In this document: in pieces, positions 1-11,600 of the stretch
Position numbering within the stretch: position 1 is the stretch's first letter
How the letters are laid out: every line of letters begins with the position of its first letter
Origin: Podocnemis expansa
Taxonomy: Eukaryota; Chordata; Testudines; Podocnemididae
Direction of reading: 5' to 3'
Assembly: GCA_007922195.1 (NCBI GenBank)
Contig: ML681998.1
Coordinates: 12,023,893 to 12,087,892 of the forward strand
Length of the DNA stretch: 64,000 nt
Notes under the pieces: model-generated
What the model was told of the DNA's origin: nothing
What the model saw: the letters and a program-made list of their open reading frames with translations, nothing else
Database searches by the model: none
Translations under genes and position numbers: made by a program

Positions 1-866
1 GCCACTCCAGGGGGCGCCACGGCCGACCCTACGGGTACTCTAGGGGAAAAATTTCCGGCGTGCCGTGCACGGGGCGTGCAGACACCTACTAAGGAATGGC
101 CAGGAGCACACCTCTCGAAGAACACCGGTTACAGGCAAGTAACCTCTTCTTTCACTTGCTTGCAACAGTCTCTGATGCTGGCAGTGATCTGCGAAGAGAG
201 CTACTGGGCTGAGGGTAATGGCCTTCTTGATGTAGAATGCCAAAGCTCTTTTGCCATCTCTGTTCCTTTGACTTCAGCTGGGGTTTTGAAGAAAGCGGGT
301 AAGACAATAACCTGATGATAATGGAACAGCCTTGAGCAGGAAGGCCAGGTGTGGCTCTGACCACACCTTATCATTACGGGAGACTGTTCAGGGAGATTCT
401 GAGGCCAGTGCCAATATCTGTCACTCATATAGGAAGGTCTCAATCTCCATAAGACTATTTGGGACAGGCATAAAGCCATGAGTTTGAAAACGCAGGCTGT
501 TATTCCAGCAAGGAACTAAATCAAGGGTGGTCCAGGTTATCACTGCAAACAGATTCTCTCCACCCTCTTCAACAGTCTAGATGCCATCAGGTCTGGGAAG
601 ACTGACATCACACTCATAGGTTGCTGGAAGGCTGATATGGCTGACAGGCAGGCCTGAAGGGCTGGAATGTGACCACAGTTTGCCGTTTCCTCTTACCCAG
701 CAGAATGCACTGGTTACCTGCATCAACCTGGGTGTCACTGCGCTGAAAAGCGCCCCCTGCCATGCCAGCCCTGGGTCTCCAGTTGGGGCCAGCACCAGCT
801 CTTGCTGCTGCCAGGCTGCCACTGGGTCCCTGGCTGGACTTGGGGCTCATGACCAATGTGCCTAGC
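1..866. other. Intergenic DNA, unassigned repeat-like sequence
   Basis: I see no gene. The first 150 bases are GC-rich and followed by a segment resembling interspersed repeats of reptile genomes, but I cannot assign a family. The short open frames on both strands lack recognisable domains. The last 14 bases of the neighbouring stretch (867-880) are the left target duplication of the adjacent LINE. Confidence 0.5.
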
Positions 867-880
867 ACAAGCGATATGCA

Positions 881-1367
881 CTCCTCCAGAACCTCCTCTT
901 GAGGTTCTGGCTGCACTTTTCCCCACATTTGTACCTCTATGCACTCCCCATCCATGGCCCCACCAAGTCGCGGGACCTCCTCGCCAACCTCCTCTTGGCT
1001 TACGCGAAGGTAGCCACATATAAAACTCAGGAGAGGAGGTTGGCAGAGGGAGGGGCCTGCGACTGTGGGGCCTATTTCCGCTCCCTCATCTGTGCACGTC
1101 TCCGGGCAGAGTTCCTCTGGGCGGTGTCCGCTGGCTCCCTGGACACCTTTCGGGAGCAGTGGGCGCTGTCCGGGGTTCTCTGCTCGGTATCCCCTTCCGA
1201 AACCCTTGTTTTGAACCTGTAACCTTCACACCCGTCCCTGTTTTCTCTTTTGTTGTCCCCCGGACCTTTTTGAAGCCCTGCCTTGTGCCGCTTCCCCTCA
1301 GGCTGGGGGAAGGGTTTTAGAAGTGGGTGGGCTTGCGCCCACCCACTCCTCAGGTCACTTCAATAGG
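881..1367 (+). mobile_element. 5'-truncated Tx1-clade LINE, 3' end
   Basis: An open frame from about 884 to a stop at 1222 reads like the extreme C-terminus of the ORF2 protein of Tx1-type non-LTR retrotransposons. It includes FWLHFSPHLYLYA, GPTKSRDLLANLLL and an end close to WALSGVLCSVSP. About 145 bases of 3' untranslated sequence follow. The block is bounded by a perfect 14-bp direct repeat (ACAAGCGATATGCA at 867-880 and 1368-1381), read here as the target-site duplication of one reverse-transcription event that stopped early. Family assignment rests on recognised protein similarity and the boundaries on the repeat. It is dead: the reverse transcriptase and endonuclease are absent. Confidence 0.85.
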
Positions 1368-1381
1368 ACAAGCGATATGCA

Positions 1382-2029
1382 TGGTGTCAACCTTGCTCAG
1401 TCCTCTGCACCTGGTTATGGAGCCACCATGCTGTCAGGTGCAGGGAGTGCAGCTTCGTATCCTACAATCAGCCATAGACCTGATACAGGTCTTGTCTCCA
1501 TGGTAAGGTCAGCTGAAGGTCACACTGTTTGCTGCAATAGTATTGGTGCAGTTACAGAGCAGGTAAGCTGCTGTCCGCCTTTCCCTCCTGACCTTTTATC
1601 AGTACCCTGTGCAGCAGGGTATTGATGGAAAGGCATACGTCAGGGACCCTGACCACTGCATGAGAAGGTATTGGACAGAGAGCTTTGTCCTAGTGCTTGA
1701 AGGGAGTGGTACAGCAGATGCTTGCTCCCATCAGGCATGATGAGAGCCAAATGGGTATAAACACACCTGAAAATGATCATGAAGCACCCACAGGTGCGAT
1801 GACCAGCTGTGATCTGGCACTTCTCTCCAGGAAGCTGAGAGGCATTAACTAGGCATTGTGTCTCACCACCAGTTCTAATCAGCTAATTACCTATTTGCAG
1901 AGGGCTGAAAGAGGGCCCCCTTCCCCTTGGTTGATGAAGAATCTGCTGCTGTGTTGTCTTTCAGCCTGTCTACTGCCATGTTCCCCATGGTAGGAGGGGT
2001 AACCTTGCAGGTGAGGTATAGTGCATGCA
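1382..2029. other. Intergenic DNA, nothing recognised
   Basis: No gene or classifiable repeat was seen. Short open frames here lack domains and have no splice context. Confidence 0.5.
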
Positions 2030-2037
2030 CTCTAGAG

Positions 2038-2537
2038 CTGGGTTGTCCAACTCATAACCCACAGACCAGAATGTGGCCCACTGAAGGCTGCTATCTGGCC
2101 CACTGGGGCAAAGGAGCAGCCCCTCCCCTCCAGCTTTGTGCCAACAAGCCAAGTGCAGCAGTAGTAGCCCCTCTACTCCTAAGCCAACTAGCGGGCCAGG
2201 CCCAACAGCACTGCCTCCACTCCCACCCCTGGGCAGCAGCAGCCCCTCATTCCCTTCCTGCCTTGTGCCAGTAGGCTGGGTGCAGCTATGGCTCCTCTGT
2301 CCTAAGCCAGCCAGGTGCAGCTATGGCTCCTCTGCCCTGAGTCAGCAGGGCACATCAGCAGCCACCTGCTGGCCAAGTGCAAAAGCAACTCTTTCCACCC
2401 CCAGCCAGTGAGGCGCAGCAGCAGCAGCCGCCCCCTGAAGCCAGTGGAGCGCAGGACTAGCAAATTTTAACTCTCCCCTCCAGCCCCTTGGAGCTCACTG
2501 GCCTCCTGAGTGGGGGAAAAAAAATTGGATACCCCTG
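2038..2537. mobile_element. hAT-type MITE (500 bp)
   Basis: The ends read CTGGGTTGTCCAA and TTGGATACCCCTG, an imperfect terminal inverted repeat typical of non-autonomous hAT elements. They are flanked by an 8-bp duplication matching at 7 of 8 positions (CTCTAGAG at 2030, TTCTAGAG at 2538). The interior is C-rich and repetitive, and no transposase can be read. Confidence 0.75.
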
Positions 2538-2545
2538 TTCTAGAG

Positions 2546-3008
2546 ACTCCTTCCTTGTGCATCAACAGTTTTACCACTGGACTTTTCTAAGAGGCATTAT
2601 GAGGCTGGTAGCAATCTTAATTTACCATTTATTCCATTTTCCCTGTGCAGCATAAAATACATCATTGTATTAGAATCTGCCCAGTGGAAAAAAAAAAAAA
2701 TACTTCACTGACCATTATCACCTCAATGTTCAATTTCATTAACTAGGTCATGAAGGACTGGCAGAGCTTGCTGGAGAACATTCCTCTGTTAATACTTGCT
2801 GGTTACAGTTTAACTAGAGCCACTGTGATTGAATGGTGAGGAAAATCTGCTGCCTGCTGCTCCTTTCCAATAAACAGATTTGTGAACTATGCTATACATG
2901 AAGATTACACACACTAATACTTAGCTGGAACACCTGGAGGTTTATGAACAGGCATGCCAACCCTGCAAAACTAAACCATCTTGGGGGGAAAGTGGTTCAT
3001 TCTAAGAA
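2546..3008. other. Intergenic DNA, nothing recognised
   Basis: AT-rich unique-looking sequence with a short A run near 2690. No gene seen. Confidence 0.45.
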
Positions 3009-3180
3009 ACAAGGAGCCTTGTGGCACTTTTAAAAACTAATATTCACCACATGAGCTTTCATGGGAGAGATCTCACTTTGTCAGACGCTTAAAAAAGGAT
3101 CTGATGAAGTGGGATCTCTCCCATGAGAACTCATGCAATAAATAAATGTTAGTCTTTATAAGCGCCACAACACTCCTTGT
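3009..3180. mobile_element. Palindromic pair of Penelope-like element ends
   Basis: The left half carries the recurring Penelope tail (AAGGAGCCTTGTGGCAC, then an ATGAGCTTTC block and GGGAGAGATC). The right half is its imperfect reverse complement and ends in CACTCCTTGT. The result is a hairpin-capable inverted duplication with arms of roughly 80 bp. The same tail recurs near 23.9, 36.7, 47.4, 48.0, 48.3 and 54.5 kb. Confidence 0.75.
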
Positions 3181-5336
3181 TTGTTTTACTGAACTAGATT
3201 TACATGACTACCCCTTTTGAACTTGTTTCATTACAACTGTCAGATTCAAGAGTCTGATGTCTGGCAGGCTCCAACTTAATCATGGATACTGCTTTGGTAC
3301 AGAGCAAAAGGTTTGTGATGTGTCTTAACTGGTGTAAACATGAATGCTGGTGCTCTACATTTTTACAGTCCCTTTTCCATTCACTTTTTTTACTGGAGCT
3401 CTTGTTTCTGTGTACTGTCTCACTCCCTCCCCACCCCCACAAAAGAACTAAGGTTGTGACCTAGAAATTATACGTTGTTTTACAGCACTGAACAAGCTAG
3501 CTAGGGTCCAAAATAAAACCCTTTCCAGAATATTTATACCCCTGAACTAATATTAGTTCCCAACTCCCTCACTCGCACACAAGATTCGTCCTATTTTGCT
3601 CAGTGGAACTTCTGGGCAAGTATTTTCAGGACTGAGGCCCAAGTCATCAATTGCCTAACAGCACTGTTGCTGAACTGAGAGAACAAAAACAAGCCAGATG
3701 TACCCTGAACAGCTGCCTACACAGGAATAATTAAGAGAGGAATAAAAGAAAAACTGTTAGCCAAAGAGGTTCTAGTTATTAAAATAAGATGTAGCAGCAC
3801 AGTAAAAGCTACTATGATCTCACAGCTATCCAGCAGAAATGGATCTAGGCTGATTATTTCAATCATTTCCACTTCAGCTTTTAACATAGATAGGAATAGC
3901 TCTTAAGATAATAGTTCTCGAACATCCCCTACATCTATAACACTTTTAATGATCAAAGACAGCTTTTTTGATGGACTGTATAATAGATATCCATTAGGAA
4001 AAAAAGCAGTTAGGTACTCTAGCTCCTGTAATGTTGTTATAATGGCAACTTTAAAGCAATTGCTAACAGGAAGAGAGCTACACTGAAAGCATTTAGACAA
4101 ATCTGAATGCAAGAGCGGCTGTTAAGGTTTTTCCCATTTTTTGTGAGTATGCTGTCAAAGGGATGCTGTGGGTAATGAATCAGGTGACTCTTGTATTGCT
4201 AAAAGCCATAAGCTAGATTCTGGCACCCATGCTCATGTTGACTAATACTTAAAGTAGTATTATTTAAGTACCCCAATCAATTAGAAAACAACATTTGAAG
4301 TTAGCTTTTGGACAAAATATAAAAAGCAGAATTTAATGTTTTAAACCTGAGTTGCTCATAGTAAAAATTCAATTTAAATGTATCAACTTAAATAAACTCA
4401 TTTTAAGCACATTTACAGCATGATATCAAGTTAACATAACCTTGAGAAAGAGTTCGCACATATTAAGTCAGTCCTATGGAACTACAAGTCCCAGAACTAT
4501 GTTTAAAGAAACATAGTTCTCGATTTTCAAGTTTGATTAATGATTTACTGAAATTTTGTTCGCCATGATCAATTTTACTAGCCTTTTTTTCAGTTTGAAA
4601 ATGACAGGCATGACATACTGCATTTCAAACTTTCAAGACCCAATACTGAATATTTACAAGTTTGTTCTGTACTTCAAGCTTTTTCTTAACTTTTCATTCC
4701 AACTCCCCTAACTGAAAATGAATCACTCACATCCTTGCTGCAGTTTCAAATGTTATAGTTTCTAAAAATATAAAAGACCTCAAACAGATGGTTTAATGGA
4801 GTCTCAGGTTGCTTTACAAAATATTTATGCAATGCTCCTCAATTTAAAAATAATAGTATTAATACCTGTAACGTTTGCTAGAACATCTCCCATTTGAGTC
4901 ATTACAGCCGCATTATTAAAATTCCTTTTCCTTGATCGACTTGAATATCTGATGCTCTCATTTTACAATTCAGATTCTTCTACTGTTCATTTTTCTCACA
5001 TTGCTACTTTATACAATATTAAAATATACACCTGCATGAAACAAAATTATTCCCTTTAGCCATGGCCTGTTAATCAGAACAAGTTTACTTTATCTGTCCT
5101 ATAGGTCATGTCAATTAACTTCTTTATTCAAACTACCAGTAATCAACTTGATAGAAACTTGTGGGGAATATGATGACCAGTGGCTCCCCACACAAGGCCC
5201 CCTCTACATTTGCTTTCTTTTTGATTTCAACTGAAACTACTGAATGCAAGTTAGCCAACAGGACTAACCAGTGTCTTAATACATGTTCTTACTTAGTCTA
5301 CAGCACATTTTAAAATATGGTTTTCTATTTTTATGT
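3181..5336. other. Intergenic DNA, AT-rich
   Basis: No coding sequence, RNA gene or classifiable repeat recognised across this 2.1 kb. Confidence 0.5.
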
Positions 5337-6310
5337 AGGTTCATAGGATCATAGAAGATTGGGGTCAAGGCACCTTATAAAGTCACCTAGTCCAACACCC
5401 TGCTCAAAACTGGACCAACCCCAACTAAATTATCCTAACCTGGGCTTTGTCAAGCCACACCTTAGAAACCAAGACAGTGTTTCCCAACCAGTGTGCCACA
5501 GCACACAGGTGTGCTGTCAGGTCTGAGCAGATGTGCCACAAAATTTTTTAAAAAATAGTCAAAGTACTCTGGATTGGCTCACTGGCTCATGAATATTCAT
5601 AAGTTAATTTGGAAACTATATGGGTTTGCCTCAAAATAATTAAAGGTAGCAAGGTGTGCCATGGCAGAGAAAATGTTGGGAACCACTGCTCTAAGGATAG
5701 AGATTTCACCTCCCTAGATAACTCATTCCAGTGCCTCACCACCCTCCTTCTGAAAACACTTTTCCTGGTACCCAACCTAGACCTTACCTGACTGCAATTT
5801 GAGACCATTGCTCCTAATTCTGCCATCTACCACCACCAAAAACAGCTTAGTACTATCCTCCCTGGAATCTCCTTTCAGGTAGTTAAAGGCTACTAACAAA
5901 TCCCTCTCATTCTTCTCTGCAGACTAAACAACCGAGTTCCCTCAACCTCTCCTCATAAGTCATGTGCTCCAGGCCCCTAATTATTTTCAGTGCCATCCGC
6001 TGAACACTTTCCAATTTGTATAAATCCTTTCTATTGTGGGGAGTCCAAAACTGGACACAGTACTCCAAATGAAGCCTCACTTGTACCAAATAGAGAAGAA
6101 TAATCACTTTCCACAATCAGCTGGGAATGTCCCTACTAATGCAGTGGAATAAGCAATTAGCCTTCACGGCAATAAGGGTACACTGCTGACTCGTATCCTG
6201 TTTCTTGTCCACTGTAACTCTTGGGTCCTTTCCTGCCAAACTGCTGCCTAGCCAGTCTGTCCCCCATCTGTAGTAGTGTTCGTTCTCATCATATCCCTCC
6301 TAATAATGAA
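5337..6310 (-). mobile_element. CR1 LINE, antisense, 3' part
   Basis: The block starts with the reverse complement of a CR1 3' end (CATAGGATCATAGAAGATTG). On the minus strand, 6116-5907 encodes the C-terminal end of a CR1 reverse transcriptase, including [23 protein letters not shown] and YEERLRELG. It has decayed and is 5'-truncated. A MITE at 5475-5688 splits it. Confidence 0.85.
5475..5688. mobile_element. hAT-type MITE nested in CR1
   Basis: The ends are CAGTGTTTCCCAACC and TTGGGAACCACTG, an inverted pair, with internal blocks about 'gtgtgccac' near both ends. The CR1 sequence resumes on the right with the stretch expected to follow its left flank, so this insertion is younger than the CR1 copy. 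The 8-bp duplication is too decayed to state. Confidence 0.7.
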
Positions 6311-8320
6311 TTAAGCAAGGTGACTAACATTTGTCTTTTTTTCCCTCTCATCCTCTTCCCAGGAAGAGAAGCATGAGAAAGTAAGGTCAAAGACATGTGC
6401 CTTACACTTGGGAGTAGAAGATGTTAAGGTTTAGCACCATGTCAGCTAGTTGATCAAAGTACATTAAGATCAGTTTTAGCTGGAACTTCATAACTACTTG
6501 GGCCTGATTCTCTTTGATATTAAGGCTCCTTCACACTCTGGCAGTGTAAAGGGACTTATATGTAAATGAGAGTCTAAATTCAAACAGTTACCTACTGTGG
6601 GTTAATGTATTTAAGGGCCTTTTAATGAGAGTTGCAGTTATTATAACCTCTTATCTGCTAGTAAATACATTGGATTGAAATTCCACAGAGATCAAAAGAA
6701 AAAGTAAACACTTGTTCAAAATATTTTTTGAAGCTTTTAGCATGCAAAGAAATGTGAAGGAAACTTGTTGTACAGATTCTTCACATGTTCCTGATTTTCT
6801 TCTTGCATTCTGTATCTCAACTTCAAGACAGCTCAAACAGTTACGCAAGCCAAATGCCAAAGCATCCATTATAGGGAAAAATTTTGCATCTCCTACTTCC
6901 TTAGGACTGTTTGTTTGTTTACTTTATGAAAGTCTGCCTTTAAACTCTCCCCCAGCTACACAAATCAGCAGGCTACCAATAACAGATCAACTCCATCCAA
7001 CTTCCATTCACACTGAGGGCAACCCCCCAACGTGATCTCTTCGGAACAGGGACATAAGGTTGGTGATGTGCTATCTTTTATCAGATCAGAGAGAGAAGCT
7101 TTCAAAGTACACAGAGCTCTTCCTCATCAGAAGCAAGCTCCCCATAGAAAACAACTCAAAGCAGCATTAGATCCTGCCATAACAGATACACAATCTGCAG
7201 ACACATTTCCATTGTAACAATGATCCCACACCTCCCAAAATGCACCTTTCAAGATCCATGGATCCTACATATGCCTATCACAACAAGTGATCTATCTCAT
7301 CCAGTGCATCAGATGACCCAACAACAACATGGGTGAAACCAGACAATCACATGAACTCTCACAGAAAAATGATAAAGACAAAAACACCACATCACTTGGA
7401 GGTGAACACTTTTCACAAAGCAATCACTGTCTTATCCCTCTGTCCTCATCTTCACAGGGCATCAGCACAACACCTAAAGAAGATGAGCCTGTGAACCTTT
7501 GCTAGGTCCTAAAAATCATGGTCTTCATAAAGACAATAGATTTACAGTTTATTACAACAATGCATAACTCACTACCCTCCCTTTTTCATCCTATGATTAC
7601 AGGGGGGTTAATGGGCCATTTCACCTTGAATAGCCCCTTAGTTTAGCATAAGTGGCTTGCATATATTCTATCTGTTTCACCTTGTATTTAGCTGTGACAC
7701 TGAATATCCTTCCTAGACCTGAAGAAGAGCTCAATGTAATCTGGATAGCTTGTCTCACTCCCCAGCAGCAGTTGGCCTAATAATAGATTTTACCTCACCC
7801 ATCTTTTCTGGGAAATACCCTAGGGCCCACTCAGCTACAATAGGGCATACCAAGCAGCTTTTAACAAACAGGCTTAGAGTGATAACTTCGCTAAAAGTCA
7901 TGCTCTGGGCCTTAAACTTACACTGAAATCAATGGACGTTTTCCTACCAATGTCACTATGTACTGCTTTGAGTTTAATGTACATAAAATTGTTTCAGTAC
8001 ACATCTATAACTTCTAAATTAAATTTGTAAGTTTTGTGTTCTTCCACGTATTAATCTCAGTCATTTTATCATTTACGAAGATCACTGGTAATAACTAATA
8101 GACAAACAGGAAACTAAGCATTGGCTTTAAACCTGAGAGGAAAGCTGTCATATATTACTGCAAGAATCAGCACATCTGTACCTTGCTCTTGGCGCAATTA
8201 ATATTTTAGAAGAGAAATCCTTGAAGTCTTAATTCACATGCGTTCCTTGCTCAATATTGTCTACATAAGTCCACAAAAAGTTAAAATGTTCTTTCACAAA
8301 AGGAACAAAGATATACAACT
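6311..8320. other. Intergenic DNA with two copies of an unclassified short repeat
   Basis: About 7040-7130 (minus orientation) and 7717-7806 (plus) hold related blocks of about 90 bp built around GAAGAGCTC, AGCTTGTCTC and a CCTAATAATAGATTTTACCTC-like end. Further copies lie at 21465-21552 (minus) and 39990-40075 (plus). I recognise it as a dispersed SINE-like or LINE-tail repeat but cannot name it. The rest shows no gene. Confidence 0.5.
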
Positions 8321-8324
8321 GTAC

Positions 8325-8508
8325 ACAAAAAAGTCTTGAATTTTATTGAAATTTCAAGTCTTGTATCAAACAAAAACTGCTTTCTTCAGACAAAAATATT
8401 CTCTTGCTGTTTCCAGATATCAGTAAGTCTAAATTGGTCCTTTAGTGCCTCTTTTTTTTTGTCATCATCATGCAACAAATGCTGCCAGATTGTTCCATAA
8501 AATCTTTT
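8325..8508 (-). other. VIRMA: VIRMA 3' untranslated region with poly(A) signal
   Basis: After the TAA at 8511-8509 the minus strand carries AATAAA at 8347-8342. A GT-rich stretch follows at about 8330-8312, as expected downstream of a cleavage site. This gives a short 3' UTR of about 180 nt. Longer or alternative ends cannot be excluded without transcript data. Confidence 0.65.
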
Positions 8509-8666
8509 TTATCGTGTGAAGGACCGTACATGACGACCTCTTCCACTGCCTCCACTAACAAACTTTCCTCTTGAGCCACCACTACCACCACTATTAGCAC
8601 TCGCCCAAGATGGTCCAATTCCACCACGGCCTCTGGAAGTACGATCACGAGGACTTGGTCGATAGC
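8509..8666 (-). CDS. VIRMA: VIRMA coding exon 24, C-terminus (residues 1772-1823)
   Basis: Encodes YRPSPRDRTSRGRGGIGPSW, a Gly/Ser/Arg-rich tail and the conserved end RGRHVRSFTR, then TAA. Acceptor TTTAAG. Confidence 0.97.
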
Positions 8667-11600
8667 CTTAAAGCAAAGAAAAATGTATTAACAGTAGTTT
8701 TGACCATGGAGTAGGAACACATTGAGCTAGGTGCAGAACAAACATAAGGAAAAGCCGTCCCTGCCTTTTGTTTATTTTCTATTCTTTCTTCACTTATTTA
8801 TCAGGTTAAAACAAAATGTTTTTGCTAAAGATGTAATTACCAGGGCTGTTAAAACTACATTGCAAAATTTAGCATTAATGAAAGATTAAAACTGAGTTCA
8901 TGCACCCAAATAAGAGAGTTTTGTAAATTTCTAACAGATTATACTTTAATGGCAGTTTATATTTGAAGCATTTTACTATTAATAAACCACAGTTCATATA
9001 TCGGGTTGGACTCGATGATCTCACGAGGTCCCTTCCAACCCTATGATTTGATTGATTGATTGATCTTAAATCCTTTTGCTGAATTTAAAGAAAACGTAAC
9101 TTTGGGAGCTTCATACAGTTTGATACCCACTTCAGCATACTAGGAAAAGAATATCACGTACCTGCAGAACTTAATGGTCTCAATGGTGGCAGTGGGCCCC
9201 TGTTAAAATTGCTTTGACCCCCTCTGCTTTCACTGTAGGTTCCTCGTGGTGTACTCTGTGCGCTCCAGCTTGAACCTCGGGCTCCTTCACGACGACTATA
9301 ATTTCCTAAATACAAAACACACCTGATGAACACCTACAGATCTTTCTGTATTTTGATGTCTGCAGTGTTTAACTAGTATGTTACAGTGTATAATCAGTCT
9401 ACTAGCAATAATTATATTTAATAGGAAAACAAGAATGCTATTTACACAAAATCTCAATGTTTTAGATGACACAAGAGGCTTGGGGTCCCTACATGCCTAA
9501 CCAGCACTGATCTATATAGAAAATTAAATTAATCTAAAGATGAGCAGAGTCTATGTCATAATATGAACCAACATCCACACAATGCGATGAGGGACAAGCC
9601 TGAAAAAGAGGGTGCCCACGTTACGCCTTGGATATGTAGGGAATTTCCTCAGTGCACCAGTTCTGTATGTATGAGAAACCTTACTGGTTTCATGAAGTCA
9701 CACCATGAAGCTTGTTCAAAGTCCTACCTTCTAATACCTGGAAGAGAGTCTCACCATTACAAAACAAAACATAGCTCCAGACACCAAAGGCCTCAGACTC
9801 CAAGAAAAATGTTGATGGGAGACTCAACTAGCACAGATTAACCTAGATGACTATCATTCTTTGTAGTATGAATGCTATCCTCTGCCACTGTGTACTCTTG
9901 TGACAAAGCCCCTTATTTCTAACATAAGAAACTTTCCTGGTTTTTAGTTTATTTATTCAAATATAAGACTATATCCAGTACAATATTTTGAAGATAAATC
10001 CCTATCAATCTCCGTTACAGAACATGTGAAAAATTTAACATGGCCCATAGCACTTTCACTTTTCCACATGCCACTGTATTTTTGTATCAGCTCCATTACA
10101 GAAGGTATAATGGCAAAGCTAGAGGGTCTGGCAGAGGAGTAGGAAAGCAACAGGAGGCAGGTTAAGATTTTGGTACCAGAAAACTGTTGTGGTTTTCCAT
10201 CTGGGAAGTGATTGAACTTCCTTCTCCTTGTAGATATAGGCAGAGACTACTTGACCTTTGTCTGTGTGGGGACTGGAAGGCCTAGAACCAAGACATTCTT
10301 GAGAGCAACCTGCCATCCTTTTCCGACAATCCTCTCTGCCACAGTATCCGTTAATAACATAGATAAGCCCGTAAGCTGGAAGTGCCAGTTAAATATTCAG
10401 AAGTGACAATAAATTTTAACATTTAAATCATCATTAGATTTTAAATTCATCCCACTCAGACTGCAGTAATTCACTGAGCTCTTGTTTCAGGGTTGTTTGA
10501 TGACTCAGGAAGACAATGTTCTGCATTTGTCTTTACGTTCAATAGGTTATTTTATAAACTAGTACATATTAGCCACATCACAGTTAAAACTGAATTCTGT
10601 AATGAAACTTTAACAGGAGCTTTAAAACCTTTATGTTGTAAAAATACTGAAATGACAAAAGCCAAATCATCCGATGTAAACTTTGAGCACTATTTCAATG
10701 TTTTGGGGTGGCTGAATAAAAAATGAACTGAGATAAAATGAACAATAAGTTCAAAATAATCACTAATTTTGGTCTTGTTAATTGATTGCCTCCCTTTTTC
10801 TTTGTACTCTTTTGCAATAAATCTAACATACTCTGGGACTTGTATTGCAGCCACATGTTAACGCCTCTTGTCCTAGAATATTAGTTAGGCACAGGCAACT
10901 GTTTGTTTGTCTACAGAGTACTTTATAACTTACAGATGTAACAGAGAATGCACATGCCAAGACAAACCCATTGGGGAGAGGAGAGCATGCTAGAGAACAA
11001 GGGAGTTTATACACTAACATGGGGGTCTCAAACTCAAATCACCACAAGGGCCACACCACTGACACCTTTTCATACAACAATACTGCAAATATTGATAACG
11101 ACCATGCCATTGTGGGCTGCAGGAAATAACTTTAGGGGCCGTGAGTCTGAGACCCCTGCTCTAATACAATAGCTTAACAGTAACATCAGCAATGATGAAG
11201 CAAAATAACTTCCAAAATACATGGAATGTGAGACAATCAGATGTGCTGACTTACTGAAATAAAAGCATATGAAGAAGGTAAGGTACATACTGGGTTTGGA
11301 TTAGTTGAACAAATAGATTTTTCAGTTCAGTGGCTGAGCCAAAAAAGTTTTTGAGTTGAAACAAGTTTTTTTCCCCTCACAAAAGAACCCCTGAAAAGCA
11401 ATTATTTAAAAAATGCTAAATTCACAACTGATTTTTGAATTTCAGAAGAAAAAAAAAAAAATTAAGTGAAAACTATCCAGCAAATTCAACCTGAAATTTG
11501 CCTTCAAAAGCGCATTTTTTGGCAAATTTACTAGTCACTAAAAAGCTGCACCCAGCTTAGTTTGGATATCTGTTGCAGACAGAAATGAATACCTTACGGA

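Noticed and set aside
6651..6869. 72-codon minus-strand frame with a non-repetitive look
   Set aside because: No recognisable domain, no matching splice signals and no neighbouring exons. Probably chance.
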